From Agaricicola taiwanensis (GTDB lineage: Bacteria > Pseudomonadota > Alphaproteobacteria > Rhizobiales > Methylopilaceae): a stretch of DNA of 64,000 nucleotides. Below the pieces are notes generated by a model. That model searched no databases. It saw nothing but the letters and a program-made list of their open reading frames with translations, and was not told the DNA's origin. Every line of letters begins with the position of its first letter. Position 1 is the first letter of the stretch. Of the stretch, positions 1 to 8,985 are shown in pieces. A program made the position numbers and the translations under genes. The DNA lies in NCBI RefSeq assembly GCF_014635245.1, contig NZ_BMCP01000006.1, positions 1 to 64,000 on the forward strand, written 5' to 3'.

Positions 1-31
1 CCCGTCCTCCCGATGCAATCCGCATCAAAAG

Positions 32-69
32 TGTCAGGGATGTCTCCGAACATCTGTCAGCTATGTCTC
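32..69. repeat. Two tandem 15-nt motifs, possible mobile-element remnant
   Basis: Two copies of a TGTCAGnnATGTCTC motif lie at 32-46 and 55-69 with 8 nt between them. The spacing and wording resemble the end of an IS481-type element, but that is recall only and no transposase gene is visible. The rest of 1-232 holds no gene I can support. Confidence 0.3.
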
Positions 70-165
70 AAGACCAAACAACAAGGCCTAGCATGACGGA
101 TACGGCGAGCGCTGGTTGTCTTCGCAGATGCTTCGCGAGGGCCGCTGAGAGAGCCAAATCCTCGA

Positions 166-214
166 CCTCATCCTGAGGAGGACCGCAAGTCCGGCTCGAA
201 GGATAAGCCACACC
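166..214 (+). repeat. Dispersed extragenic repeat, single arm
   Basis: This 49-nt stretch starts CCTCATCCTGAGGAGG and ends CTCGAAGGATAAGCCACACC. It matches 31090-31138 closely, differing mainly in the short variable stem in the middle. It lies just downstream of the outer-membrane protein gene. Elements of this shape are common between genes in rhizobial genomes. Only one arm is present here, whereas the copy at 31 kb has two inverted arms. Confidence 0.75.
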
Positions 215-232
215 CTCCTGAATCCCGCAGCC

Positions 233-1669
233 TCAATAGCGGAAGCGGATGCCGAGCTGATAAAGCGTCGCCTCGAAATCCCCACCGTCAACGTTGGAGA
301 TCTGCTTGGTGTGCGCAAGCCGCGCGTTGACACCGAAGCGGCGGTTGAACTTCCATTCCGCGCCGAGTTCGCCGGTGTAGACCGTATCGTCTCGATCGAT
401 GCCCTCGAACTCAGCGGTCTCCGCGCCGACAGCCGCCGTCAGCTCCACATTGCGGCGCAGCGCATGGATCACCTCGCCGCGCACGAAGCGCGAAATGCTG
501 CCGGAGGCATCGACAAGCGTGGTGTCGTCGAAGAGCGTACCGGCCGTCAGCCGCACCGTGGTCAAGGCCGTCGCGCGCCAGGTCAGCGAGACATCGGCCG
601 TGAAGCCGGAGAGATCCGGCAGCTCCGCGTCCTTGTACTGCCGCCAGCGGTAGCCGCCCGAAACCTCGGCATCCAGCAGCGCGGAGGGAGTGTAGCGCAG
701 GCCGGTGGCGATGGACTGGCCGGTGCTGTCACGGCGCAATCCGTTCCGGTCGAACTCACGATCATGAACGCGCGTGTCGATCACGCCCTCGCTGAAGATC
801 TCCAGCTTCGGGCCGATGAAATAGGCCCCGCGCAGATCCAGCGCATAGGTGGTGTTGATCCGGTCGCTGTTGTCGAGCTGCCCGCCGTCGAGGTAGGTGC
901 CGTCTTCATAGTTTTCATGCTCGATACGGCCGCCTGTGCGAAACGACCACTCATCGGTGCGATAGGTAACGCCGGCAAGTCCGCGGAATTCAGTGAAAAG
1001 CGGCCGGTCGGTCAGGCCCTGCGGCGTGTCGGCATCGCCGGGATCGAGCGTGTCGAGCGCAATACCGAGGAGGCCGTCGATCTCGATGTTCTCCCGCACA
1101 TCGAGCCGTCCGCGTATCTCGCCATTGGCTACAGGGGCATTGGCCTCTTCCAGATCGATATAGTTGGTATAGGTGCCGTTGAGCCGCGCCTCGAGCTGGT
1201 GACGGCTCCAGTCGCTCGTCAGCGTCGCTTCGGCTCCCATCGCGCCATAGGCCGAGCCCCTGCCCCGCTCGGTCCGCAGCGGGTTGCTGTCATAGCCCGC
1301 GAAACTGTCGATGCTGCCGCGAAGCATGAAGGTACCGATACGGATACCCGGTGCGGCAAAGGCATCCTCCTCCGGCACCGGCAGCGCCACATCCTCAACA
1401 GCCGGTGGTGGCAGCGGAGCTTCGACCTCCAACGGTTCGGCCTCGCCCGGCCGCTCCGCTCCGGCCAGGGGCGGCGCAAGCGGCCGAACCGGTTGTGGCC
1501 CGAGCGGCAGGGGATCCATGGGCGCGGCGCGCTCCTTGGCCTCATCCCCGATGCGGGCAAGGTTGGGTTCCCACAGTGCTTCCTGCGCGGCGACGGGTGC
1601 CGCGCTGGCCTTGGCGCAGGCCGCCAGCACGCAAAGCCAGAGTGTGCCTTGAGCCCGCGAGACGCGCAT
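233..1669 (-). CDS. Outer-membrane beta-barrel protein
   Basis: A 478-aa exported protein. Residues 1-28 form a signal sequence; a lipobox-like LAAC at 15-18 leaves open whether it is lipidated. A Pro/Ala/Glu-rich linker follows to about residue 105. From there to the end are alternating polar and aromatic strands (for example GYRWRQYKD, LRGAYFIG), and the last residue is tyrosine, as expected of a barrel inserted by the BAM machinery. It resembles the BBP2/DUF560-like barrels encoded near capsule or exopolysaccharide genes. The kdsD-like gene starts divergently 165 nt away, which fits an envelope role, but the cargo is unknown. The ATG at 1669 has a GGGGA upstream. Confidence 0.7.
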   Translation of the reverse strand: MRVSRAQGTLWLCVLAACAKASAAPVAAQEALWEPNLARIGDEAKERAAPMDPLPLGPQPVRPLAPPLAGAERPGEAEPLEVEAPLPPPAVEDVALPVPEEDAFAAPGIRIGTFMLRGSIDSFAGYDSNPLRTERGRGSAYGAMGAEATLTSDWSRHQLEARLNGTYTNYIDLEEANAPVANGEIRGRLDVRENIEIDGLLGIALDTLDPGDADTPQGLTDRPLFTEFRGLAGVTYRTDEWSFRTGGRIEHENYEDGTYLDGGQLDNSDRINTTYALDLRGAYFIGPKLEIFSEGVIDTRVHDREFDRNGLRRDSTGQSIATGLRYTPSALLDAEVSGGYRWRQYKDAELPDLSGFTADVSLTWRATALTTVRLTAGTLFDDTTLVDASGSISRFVRGEVIHALRRNVELTAAVGAETAEFEGIDRDDTVYTGELGAEWKFNRRFGVNARLAHTKQISNVDGGDFEATLYQLGIRFRY

Positions 1670-1833
1670 GTTTCCCCAGCCGGACGAATCGGCGAATGCC
1701 GTAAGATGTCGTCAGGGCAGCAGGCCCGATTATGGTTAACCAATGGTTAGCCCGCCTCCTGGGCTGGCTATGGCCAAAGCCCCTGTGCTAGCTCTCTGCC
1801 CATCGCCGCCCCGGGTTTCAGAACACCAGGAAC

Positions 1834-2820
1834 ATGCTCGTGCAGACCAATGTCGACGCCACCGCCGTGGAAGTGGCCCGCCGCACCCTTCTCATCGAAA
1901 CGGAAGGGCTGCGGGCGCTGACCGAACAGCTGTCGGGCGAGCTGGGACAGGCGGTCGAAAAGGCCGTTGCGCTGATCCGCGGCGCCTCGGGCCGTGTCAT
2001 CGTGTCAGGTATCGGCAAGAGCGGTCACATCGGCCGCAAGCTTGCGGCGACCCTTGCCTCGACAGGCACGCCCTCCTTCTTCGTGCATGCGAGCGAGGCC
2101 AGCCATGGCGATCTCGGCATGATCCTGGGGGGCGACATCATCCTGGCGCTGTCCTGGTCCGGTGAGACGAAGGAACTGCACGACCTGATCCAGCACGCCA
2201 CGCGGTTCAACGTGCCGCTCGTCGCGATCACTGCCAATGCGGAGAGCGCGCTCGGGTCCGCCGCCAATGTGGTGCTCGCCCTGCCGCGCGCGACCGAGGC
2301 CTGCCCGCACGGCCTTGCCCCCACCACCTCCACAACCATGCAGCTGGCGCTCGGCGACGCGCTGGCGGTCGCGCTCCTGGAAAGCCGCGGCTTCACCGCG
2401 CAGGATTTCAAGGTGTTCCACCCCGGCGGCAAGCTCGGCGCCATGCTGTCCTATGTGCGCGACCTCATGCACGGGCGCGACGCGACGCCTCTGGTGCCGA
2501 TTGGAACGCCCATGACCGAGGCCATCATCGTCATGAGCGCCAAGACCTTCGGCTGCGTCGGCGTCACGGGCCGGGACGGCGAGCTCGCCGGCATCATCAC
2601 CGACGGCGATCTCAGGCGCCACATGGGGCCGGACCTTCTGGCCCGCACGGTCGACGAGGTCATGACGACAAACCCGCGCTCGATCTCGCCCGACACGCTG
2701 GCGACGGTCGCCATCGAGCGCATGAACTCCACCAAGATCCTCACACTCTTCGTCGTCGACGACAACCGCCCGGTGGGGCTCATTCACATCCACGATCTGC
2801 TGCGCGCCGGCGTCGTGTGA
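1834..2820 (+). CDS. kdsD: Arabinose-5-phosphate isomerase (KpsF/GutQ family)
   Basis: A 328-aa cytoplasmic enzyme that interconverts ribulose 5-phosphate and arabinose 5-phosphate, the first step towards Kdo for lipopolysaccharide or capsule. Residues about 40-175 are the SIS sugar-isomerase domain, with SGIGKSGHIGRKLAATLAST and SWSGETKEL as phosphosugar-binding loops and the family segment HGLAPTTSTTMQLALGDALA. Residues about 205-328 are a pair of CBS domains (VGVTGRDGELAGIITDGDLRR, then VVDDNRPVGLIHIHDLLRAGVV). Length and domain order are normal for the family. The ATG at 1834 follows an AGGA. The divergent neighbour is the outer-membrane barrel. Confidence 0.93.
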   Translation: MLVQTNVDATAVEVARRTLLIETEGLRALTEQLSGELGQAVEKAVALIRGASGRVIVSGIGKSGHIGRKLAATLASTGTPSFFVHASEASHGDLGMILGGDIILALSWSGETKELHDLIQHATRFNVPLVAITANAESALGSAANVVLALPRATEACPHGLAPTTSTTMQLALGDALAVALLESRGFTAQDFKVFHPGGKLGAMLSYVRDLMHGRDATPLVPIGTPMTEAIIVMSAKTFGCVGVTGRDGELAGIITDGDLRRHMGPDLLARTVDEVMTTNPRSISPDTLATVAIERMNSTKILTLFVVDDNRPVGLIHIHDLLRAGVV

Positions 2821-2852
2821 GCGCAGCAGGATAGCGATCAAAGGTCGCGCGT

Positions 2853-4883
2853 TCAGTCCAGCATGGCGAGCGAGCGACCAATCATCTCAAGGCTGTCACC
2901 GCCGCCATATTCCGCCCCTTCCTGAAGCTCCTCGGCGGTCGAGACACGAACCGTCCAGGCCCTCCCCTCCCGTTCCGGCAGCACGAAGGGAACCGGCCCA
3001 TCATGCGGATTGAACAGGAACAGCACCTCGTCCTCCTCGGTCGAGAGTCTCAGCCCCACGGTGGTGGCGCCGGCATCATCCCATTGCTCCTCGGTCTGCT
3101 CGCCACCGCCGGGGTTGAGCCAGGTTACGATCATCCCGTCGCGGAAGCTGGCGCGCCGCAGGATAGGCCGCTCGGCGCGCAGCGCAAGCAGCCGCGCCAC
3201 GAAATCCTGCAAACCATGCCCCTTGTCGCCGATGTCCCAATTCACCCACGAAATCTCACTGTCCTGGCAATAGGCGTTGTTGTTGCCGTTCTGGGTGCGC
3301 GCGAACTCATCGCCCGCCAGGATCATGGGTGTGCCGTGCGACAGGAGCAGCGTCGCCATCAGGTTCCGCATCTGGCGCTGGCGCACCGCGCGGATGCCCT
3401 CGTCGTCGGTCGGGCCTTCGACGCCATAGTTGAAGCTGTGGTTGTCGCTGTGGCCATCGCGATTGTCTTCGCCATTGGCCTCGTTGTGCTTCTCGTTATA
3501 GGAGACGAGATCGTTGAGCGTGAAGCCGTCGTGGGCCGTGATGAAATTGACGCCCGCCCAGGGGCGGCGCCCACGCTGGTCGTAGATATCGCCGGACCCG
3601 GTGAAGCGTGACGCGAAATCGCGCAACAGCCCATCTTCGTCCTTCCAGTAACCGCGCACGGTATCGCGATATTTGTCGTTCCATTCCGCCCAGCCCGGCG
3701 GAAAGCTGCCCACCTGATAGCCGCCGGGGCCGATGTCCCAAGGCTCACCAACCAGCTTCAGGCGCGACAGCACGGGGTCCTGCCCCACCGCATCGAAGAA
3801 ACCGCCGCGCGGATCAAAGCCCTCAGGCTCACGTCCGAGAATGGTGCCGAGATCGAAGCGGAAGCCGTCCACTTCCATGGCCTGCGCCCAGTAGCGCAGG
3901 CTGTCCATCACCAATTGCAGCACGCGAGGATGGCTGGTGTTGACCGTATTACCGGTGCCGGTGTCGTTGATATAGAAGCGGTGGTTGTCCGGCAGGGTGC
4001 GGTAATAGGAATAGTTATCGATGCCACGGAACGAGAGCGTCGGCCCCATCTCATTGCCCTCGGCAGTGTGGTTGTAGACCACATCGAGGATGACCTCGAT
4101 GCCGGCATCGTGGAAGCCGCGCACCATGTCGCGAAAGCCGGCGAGCCCCTTCGGCCCCAGATACCGCGCCTCCGGGGAGAAGAAGTTGATGCTGTCATAG
4201 CCCCAGAAATTGCGCAGGCCCTTGTCGAGCAGATATTGCGGATCGACAAAGGCATGAACCGGCAGAAGCTCGATGGAGGTGATGCCGAGACCTTTGACGT
4301 AATCGATGATCGCCTTGTGGCCGAGCCCGTCGAAGGTGCCACGCAGCTCCTGCGGCACCGCCGGATGCAGCTTGGTGAACCCGCGCACATGCGTTTCATA
4401 GAACACCGTGCGGTCCCAGGGCACATTGGGACGCGAAACGGAGCTGGCGACTTCCGCACGATCCGTCACGCGGCACTTCGGCATGCCCGGCGCGCTGTCT
4501 TCCTCGTTGAAGGTGAGATCGGGATCCTCGCCGCCGGCGATATAGCCAAACTGAGCGCTCGACCATTTGATATCCCCGACAAGTTCGCGCGCGTAAGGGT
4601 CGATCAGGAGCTTGTTTGGGTTGAAGCGATGGCCGTTCTCCGGATCGAAGGGGCCATGCACCCGATAGCCGTAGAGTTGCCCCGGCTTCACGCCCGGCAG
4701 ATAGCCGTGCCAGACCTCGTCGGTGAACTCCGGCAGCGTGATCCGCGCTGTCTCAGTCTCACCCTTGTCGTCATAGAGGCAGAGCTCCACACGCTCGGCA
4801 TGCTGCGAGAACAAGGCGAAGTTGGTGCCTTCCCCATCGAACGTCGCGCCGAGGGGGTAAGGCAGGCCGGATTCAATATGCAT
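2853..4883 (-). CDS. glgX: Glycogen debranching enzyme (isoamylase type)
   Basis: A 676-aa glycoside hydrolase 13 enzyme that cleaves alpha-1,6 branches of glycogen after phosphorylase trimming. The N-terminal CBM48-like domain (GLPYPLGATFDGEGTNFALF) leads into the catalytic barrel, with VILDVVYNHTAEG, the nucleophile motif DGFRFDLGT, the acid/base motif LVGEPWDIGPGGYQVG and NFITAHDGFTLNDLVSY. A C-terminal beta domain completes the family length. I prefer the ATG at 4883 (MHIESGLPYPLG); an ATG eight codons upstream at 4907 is also possible. No other glycogen gene lies in the window. It is convergent with kdsD (32 nt apart). Confidence 0.93.
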   Translation of the reverse strand: MHIESGLPYPLGATFDGEGTNFALFSQHAERVELCLYDDKGETETARITLPEFTDEVWHGYLPGVKPGQLYGYRVHGPFDPENGHRFNPNKLLIDPYARELVGDIKWSSAQFGYIAGGEDPDLTFNEEDSAPGMPKCRVTDRAEVASSVSRPNVPWDRTVFYETHVRGFTKLHPAVPQELRGTFDGLGHKAIIDYVKGLGITSIELLPVHAFVDPQYLLDKGLRNFWGYDSINFFSPEARYLGPKGLAGFRDMVRGFHDAGIEVILDVVYNHTAEGNEMGPTLSFRGIDNYSYYRTLPDNHRFYINDTGTGNTVNTSHPRVLQLVMDSLRYWAQAMEVDGFRFDLGTILGREPEGFDPRGGFFDAVGQDPVLSRLKLVGEPWDIGPGGYQVGSFPPGWAEWNDKYRDTVRGYWKDEDGLLRDFASRFTGSGDIYDQRGRRPWAGVNFITAHDGFTLNDLVSYNEKHNEANGEDNRDGHSDNHSFNYGVEGPTDDEGIRAVRQRQMRNLMATLLLSHGTPMILAGDEFARTQNGNNNAYCQDSEISWVNWDIGDKGHGLQDFVARLLALRAERPILRRASFRDGMIVTWLNPGGGEQTEEQWDDAGATTVGLRLSTEEDEVLFLFNPHDGPVPFVLPEREGRAWTVRVSTAEELQEGAEYGGGDSLEMIGRSLAMLD

Positions 4884-5102
4884 GTGATGTTCTCGCGATC
4901 TGGACATCTGCTGCCGAGAGACACGGCAGGATCGCGTGACAACGTCGTTTTAGGGCTTGGGTTCCGCCCAACGGGACAAAGCAACGGTTTAGCTAATCGA
5001 CGCGAAATCAAATCCGTCGACCCGCTAATCGGGTTGGATAATCGGATGCTGTCTTACCTTGATCTTACTATGGGTCTGCGTGGAAGCTGGCTGTCTACAT
5101 AC

Positions 5103-5131
5103 GAAAACCGGCTGCCCGAAGACAGCCGGTT
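5103..5131 (-). terminator. Probable intrinsic terminator after giant protein A
   Basis: A perfect 9-bp inverted repeat, AACCGGCTG and CAGCCGGTT, with an 8-nt loop. Read on the minus strand the stem is followed by a short T run. It lies 26 nt past the stop codon at 5157. The rest of 4884-5156 shows no gene. Confidence 0.6.
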
Positions 5132-5156
5132 CATCCTCTATCCGAAGCAGGCGCGC

Positions 5157-8100
5157 TTAGCCTTCGCCGTGAACCTCCCTGGCCAGAGCCTCGAAGTCCG
5201 ATCTTCCGTTGTTATGGGATTTGTCGAAGTAACCCCAAAACACGTCTGCTTCTCCCGAATAGTTGTTGCCCATGCGATCGCGGATCTGTTCGGCCACCCA
5301 CTTGGCGGCCATCGCATCGGTGCCACCTGGGTCAATTCGGCTGAAGTAATAGCGGAAGAGATTTTTTATCTCTTCACGCAGGGTACCGGTTAACGGAGGG
5401 ACTTGCCGCCTGTCAGTCGAGATACCCTCGTGATCGTCGAATCCTTCCGCGTATTTAACCACGGCGGAGTTCAGGGTGTTCTCAAACCCTTGATATGCCT
5501 CTTTCTGGACCTCCGCGCCAAGCTCTTCGAACTGCCCCTTGCCCTTATGTTTATTGAAATAATTTTCAAAGATTTCCTTGGCTTCGGAGCCGTGGTCAGA
5601 ATTTGAATATGCGTTCGGAATCCGGTTGGCGATCTGGTCACGCACCCATTCGGCAGCGTCGCTGACGTCACCCTTATTGATGTGCTGGAAATAGAATTTG
5701 AACAGATCTCTCACATACTCCCTTAGCTGACCGCTGAGGCTTGGAACAGTGCGTCCGCCCTCTCCATCCGCGCCATTGATCCGGTCATGATAGATGGAAA
5801 CCGCGCCATTCAGAACGTTCTCATAGTCTTGGCGGCTCAGATCATCACTGCCGTTTCGGAATCCCATCGGATACCCAAATCCGTAAGAGCCATTCCGGTC
5901 ATTATACGGCAGATCGAAGTAGGCCTTGTGATTGGCCTTATAAGTCGCGAGCCAGCTTTTCCAGTCGTAGGCGTCAAAGACGCTCTCGCCCGGCTTGGTC
6001 GTCATGCGCCGGCCATCCACTTTCTCGGAATCAGAATTTCCGCCCGGATTGTATCCAGAGAGCCGCAGGAACTCGAACTTCTCGCTCCAGTCGCTCTGCA
6101 GAACTCCGAGGTCAGCCTGGGCCTGATAGAACTCCAACTCGCCGATCGACGCCTTGTCGTCTTCCTTGAAGGCCTCGATCAAGGCCTTGATCAGGTCGAT
6201 GGCGATGATGACCGTGCCGATCACTGCGGCGACGAGGAGCAGCGGCGAGATGAAAGCCGCAGCAGCCGTGACGCCCGCCGCGCTGAGCCCCATGGCAACG
6301 CCCGCCGCTGTGGTGAAGCCGCCGGTGAAGACCTGCATGATGCCCTGCGCCAGCATGGTGTCGTCGCCGGTGTCCGCGCCCTTCTTCGCGGTGAAGCCGC
6401 CGAGCACCGCATCGACGATGCCGAACCCGGTGAAGGACGCCGCACCCAGGACCTTGATCACGGAGGCCGACATTTTCCAACCAGTGCCACCGGGCGTACG
6501 GTCTTCAATTTTGAATTTGTCCATGAACTGATCGATGGGGGCCTTCGGCACGTTGTTTCCTGGCCGGAAATCAAAATCTGAAAGCCATTTCGTCAACTCG
6601 TTGCGCGTGTCGACCTTGAAGATTTCCTGTACGCTCTTGGAGCCGAAGATCGCCGCCGTATCACCCATGCCCATATATTTGGTCAGTGGCGAAGCCAGTT
6701 TGAACATCTCCGGCATGGTGCCGAAGAACAGGAGGAAGCCGCGCGCGATCTGCATGTTCTGCAGATGGTCCTCATCAAAGGCCTTACCACCCGTCAGCTG
6801 ATAGATGGAGCCTGCGAGGGCCAGCGAGCCGATGGCGGTACTGAAGGCGCCGGCCTTGTTCAGATTGGTGAAGAAGCTGCGGATCGGCCCGCGTGTGCCC
6901 CACTTGCTGTCAACACGGCTGGCGATCTGGTCGAGCTTGGCCTGCGAGATGTTCTCCGGCAGTGATCCCGTCCTGGCAAATTCCTTGAAGATCATCGCTG
7001 TCTGGCGAAGCTCCGTGCTGCCCTTGCGCAACTTCTCAAACCAGGCCTTCGTTTCCGCAAGCTCAAGAGAGTTAAGACCGTGGCGCCCAAGCTGAATGCC
7101 GCGGTTGATCGCCTCAAGCATCATCGCCGCCCAGTCGGCCGTGGCAGCTTCCCAATATTGATCCTCGATCTTTCCGGGATCAGACAGAATGGTGTTGATT
7201 TCGCCGACAAGGTCGTTGACGCCCATCTGGGCCACGACCTCATCGACCTCTTCCTGGCTGGAAAGCGCGGCATAGGCGTTGATCGCACGCTGAGCTGCCG
7301 CGGTTGCTCCCGCAATATCATCCTTATCGTTCAGGGTCTTGAGATAGGCCCTGAAGTCATCGCTCAGCAGGAACTCCTTGAGATCTTTTTTCAGCCCTTC
7401 CTTGTTCTGGATGCTCTCCATCGCCTCGTCCTGGGCATTCTGCCAGTCTTCCAGAACGGCAGGATCTTTCGCGGCCTCCGCGAACATCGCCTTCAGCTTT
7501 TCAGGATCATAGATGTCCTGCATATCTTCGGCAGTGGTGGCGTAGGGCTTGCCTTCCCACCGTTCGGAGGGACCACCGTCCGCGCCATTTTCGAAATAGG
7601 GCGTCACTGAACCGCCATAGGCGGTATCGCTCATGCCCCGCATGCCGTAGTAGAACTTGTATTGGGCGCTGTCCTTGCCGTAGGTTCCGTCCTCGATGCC
7701 CTTCTCATACTTATCCATGATAAGCTTGATGGTGGCTGCATTGACGGTCAGCTTGTTGCCTTCAGCATCCGTGATGTCCGTCTCCATGTTCAGGACATCA
7801 AGTTCTTCGAGGCGCTTCTCGACAGCTTCCATTTCCTCAGGGGTAAGCGCCTCTATCTCCCCCCCGGTACCGTCCGTCTCATCCGGATTCTCGGTCTCGA
7901 TAGGATCAGCACCGGCGGCAACGAGCTCGTCGACGCGCTCCTGATCTCCGGCCTCGGCAGCCTCTTGAGCTTGCCGGTTCATCTCCTCCTTCAGCCACTC
8001 CGCCACTTTGACGGCGCCCGGAACCTTGTCGAACTGGGCGGCGTGCATGTAGGCGCTATATCCCGCTGCATCGAGCAAAGCGATGTCGGCTTCCTCCGTC

Positions 8101-8507
8101 GGCCCCTCGCCATCTCCCTTGATCAGCAGCTCCAGCATGAGAATGCCGTTTTCGATTTCCTCGTCGCTTTTCCCGGAATAGGCGGCCAACGAGGCGATGT
8201 GCAGGGGAACGCCGCCGACGCGAGAGGTGTCGTTCAGGTCTATGTCGGCCTTCTCGTGGCCTTCTGGAGGATTATTGCCAATCAGCACGCCGACCAGATC
8301 GAGATCGCGGTTTCGGATAGCATCGATCAGAATGTCCTGATCGCTTGTCCCCTTGGCACGTAGGTCGGCGATCACTGTCCAGATGTGCTCGTTCCGGTCA
8401 CCTTCCGGCGTTCCATTCGATCGGGCCACACGAAGAAATGTTGAAAAATCGGACCCTTCATTCTCCGTCGACCCAAACAAAACCTGCGGGCGAACACGAG
8501 CGACCAT
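5157..8507 (-). CDS. Giant protein A: ankyrin-like N-terminus, hydrophobic core, two C-terminal repeats
   Basis: A 1,116-aa protein I cannot assign to a named family. It is a clear full-length paralogue of the next gene (8986-12246). Residues about 50-170 look like degenerate ankyrin units (GVPLHIASLAAYSG, DAAGYSAYMHAAQFD). An acidic spacer lies at about 200-220. A conserved middle follows, containing LTVNAATIKLIMDKYEKGI, DWAAMMLEAINRGIQLGRHG and LQNMQIARGFLLFFGTMPE. A Gly/Ala-rich hydrophobic stretch at about 686-784 could form two or three membrane helices. The tail carries two repeats of about 105 aa (roughly 895-1003 and 1008-1116). There is no signal peptide. The design suggests a secreted pore-forming, translocator or effector protein, but no secretion system is nearby, so this is inference. 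The ATG at 8507 follows GGGAGG; a GTG at 8513 is less likely. Base composition is AT-richer than the neighbours. Confidence 0.85.
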   Translation of the reverse strand: MVARVRPQVLFGSTENEGSDFSTFLRVARSNGTPEGDRNEHIWTVIADLRAKGTSDQDILIDAIRNRDLDLVGVLIGNNPPEGHEKADIDLNDTSRVGGVPLHIASLAAYSGKSDEEIENGILMLELLIKGDGEGPTEEADIALLDAAGYSAYMHAAQFDKVPGAVKVAEWLKEEMNRQAQEAAEAGDQERVDELVAAGADPIETENPDETDGTGGEIEALTPEEMEAVEKRLEELDVLNMETDITDAEGNKLTVNAATIKLIMDKYEKGIEDGTYGKDSAQYKFYYGMRGMSDTAYGGSVTPYFENGADGGPSERWEGKPYATTAEDMQDIYDPEKLKAMFAEAAKDPAVLEDWQNAQDEAMESIQNKEGLKKDLKEFLLSDDFRAYLKTLNDKDDIAGATAAAQRAINAYAALSSQEEVDEVVAQMGVNDLVGEINTILSDPGKIEDQYWEAATADWAAMMLEAINRGIQLGRHGLNSLELAETKAWFEKLRKGSTELRQTAMIFKEFARTGSLPENISQAKLDQIASRVDSKWGTRGPIRSFFTNLNKAGAFSTAIGSLALAGSIYQLTGGKAFDEDHLQNMQIARGFLLFFGTMPEMFKLASPLTKYMGMGDTAAIFGSKSVQEIFKVDTRNELTKWLSDFDFRPGNNVPKAPIDQFMDKFKIEDRTPGGTGWKMSASVIKVLGAASFTGFGIVDAVLGGFTAKKGADTGDDTMLAQGIMQVFTGGFTTAAGVAMGLSAAGVTAAAAFISPLLLVAAVIGTVIIAIDLIKALIEAFKEDDKASIGELEFYQAQADLGVLQSDWSEKFEFLRLSGYNPGGNSDSEKVDGRRMTTKPGESVFDAYDWKSWLATYKANHKAYFDLPYNDRNGSYGFGYPMGFRNGSDDLSRQDYENVLNGAVSIYHDRINGADGEGGRTVPSLSGQLREYVRDLFKFYFQHINKGDVSDAAEWVRDQIANRIPNAYSNSDHGSEAKEIFENYFNKHKGKGQFEELGAEVQKEAYQGFENTLNSAVVKYAEGFDDHEGISTDRRQVPPLTGTLREEIKNLFRYYFSRIDPGGTDAMAAKWVAEQIRDRMGNNYSGEADVFWGYFDKSHNNGRSDFEALAREVHGEG

Positions 8508-8513
8508 TTCCAC

Positions 8514-8693
8514 CTCCCTGTCCCGACCATTTTATGCCTCATTTTCAGGACATATTGGCCGGGTAGTTTCTTTTAATACTTATATTTATCTATCTCGTTC
8601 ATGATAATGTAACATAGCCGCATCGGAAAGCATCCCAAAAAACTGGCATCCTGCCCAGTTTCTAGCCACCTCACCGAGGAAACAAGCTTAATC
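8514..8693 (-). promoter_or_regulatory. Upstream block of gene A, shared with gene B
   Basis: About 180 nt that align with 12256-12443 in front of the paralogue. Best conserved are an AT-rich core around 8563-8620, a GCCCAGTT word and an AAACAAGCnTAATC word near the distal end. Similarity this far from the start codon suggests a shared promoter and operator, or a shared leader, left after duplication. The remainder of the 478-nt gene-free stretch to 8985 holds the terminator of gene B and nothing else I can recognise. I could not identify a tts box or hrp box. Confidence 0.7.
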
Positions 8694-8938
8694 CTGTGAA
8701 GTATGATGAGAATTTGGATCAAACGGGCATACTGGCAGTAGCACGCATGTTTCTTTTAAGAATCGCCGGAGCAATGAGCCTCATCATGAGCTCGATAATA
8801 AATATCGATGCAATGAAGTGACGCCTAACACCTCATCGCCATAGGGTCGCTATACGCGACTGGCCCTCTCTCGTGGGCTTTGAGCAGCCCTCCACACCGG
8901 TGCCCGACTCCGCCACATAACGATCATATCAAAACAAA

Positions 8939-8961
8939 GTTGGCCGCCCGAGGCGGCCAAC
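8939..8961 (-). terminator. Intrinsic terminator after giant protein B
   Basis: A perfect 10-bp stem, GTTGGCCGCC with GGCGGCCAAC, and a 3-nt loop. On the minus strand it is followed by TTTGTTTTG. It lies about 25 nt past the stop codon at 8986, so genes A and B are probably separate transcription units. Confidence 0.8.
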
Positions 8962-8985
8962 TGCATTTAGCTTTTGCAGCCACGA

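Noticed and set aside
311-1750. Long plus-strand open frame opposite the outer-membrane barrel
   Set aside because: Low-complexity Arg/Ala-rich translation typical of a GC-rich shadow; the minus-strand gene has a signal peptide and barrel ending.
3915-5393. 492-aa plus-strand open frame opposite glgX
   Set aside because: It overlaps two real minus-strand genes, lacks recognisable domains, and fits the shadow pattern.
8514-8693. tts or hrp box for a type III regulator upstream of gene A
   Set aside because: Looked for conserved GTCAG and paired TTCG-type words in the shared block and found none convincing.
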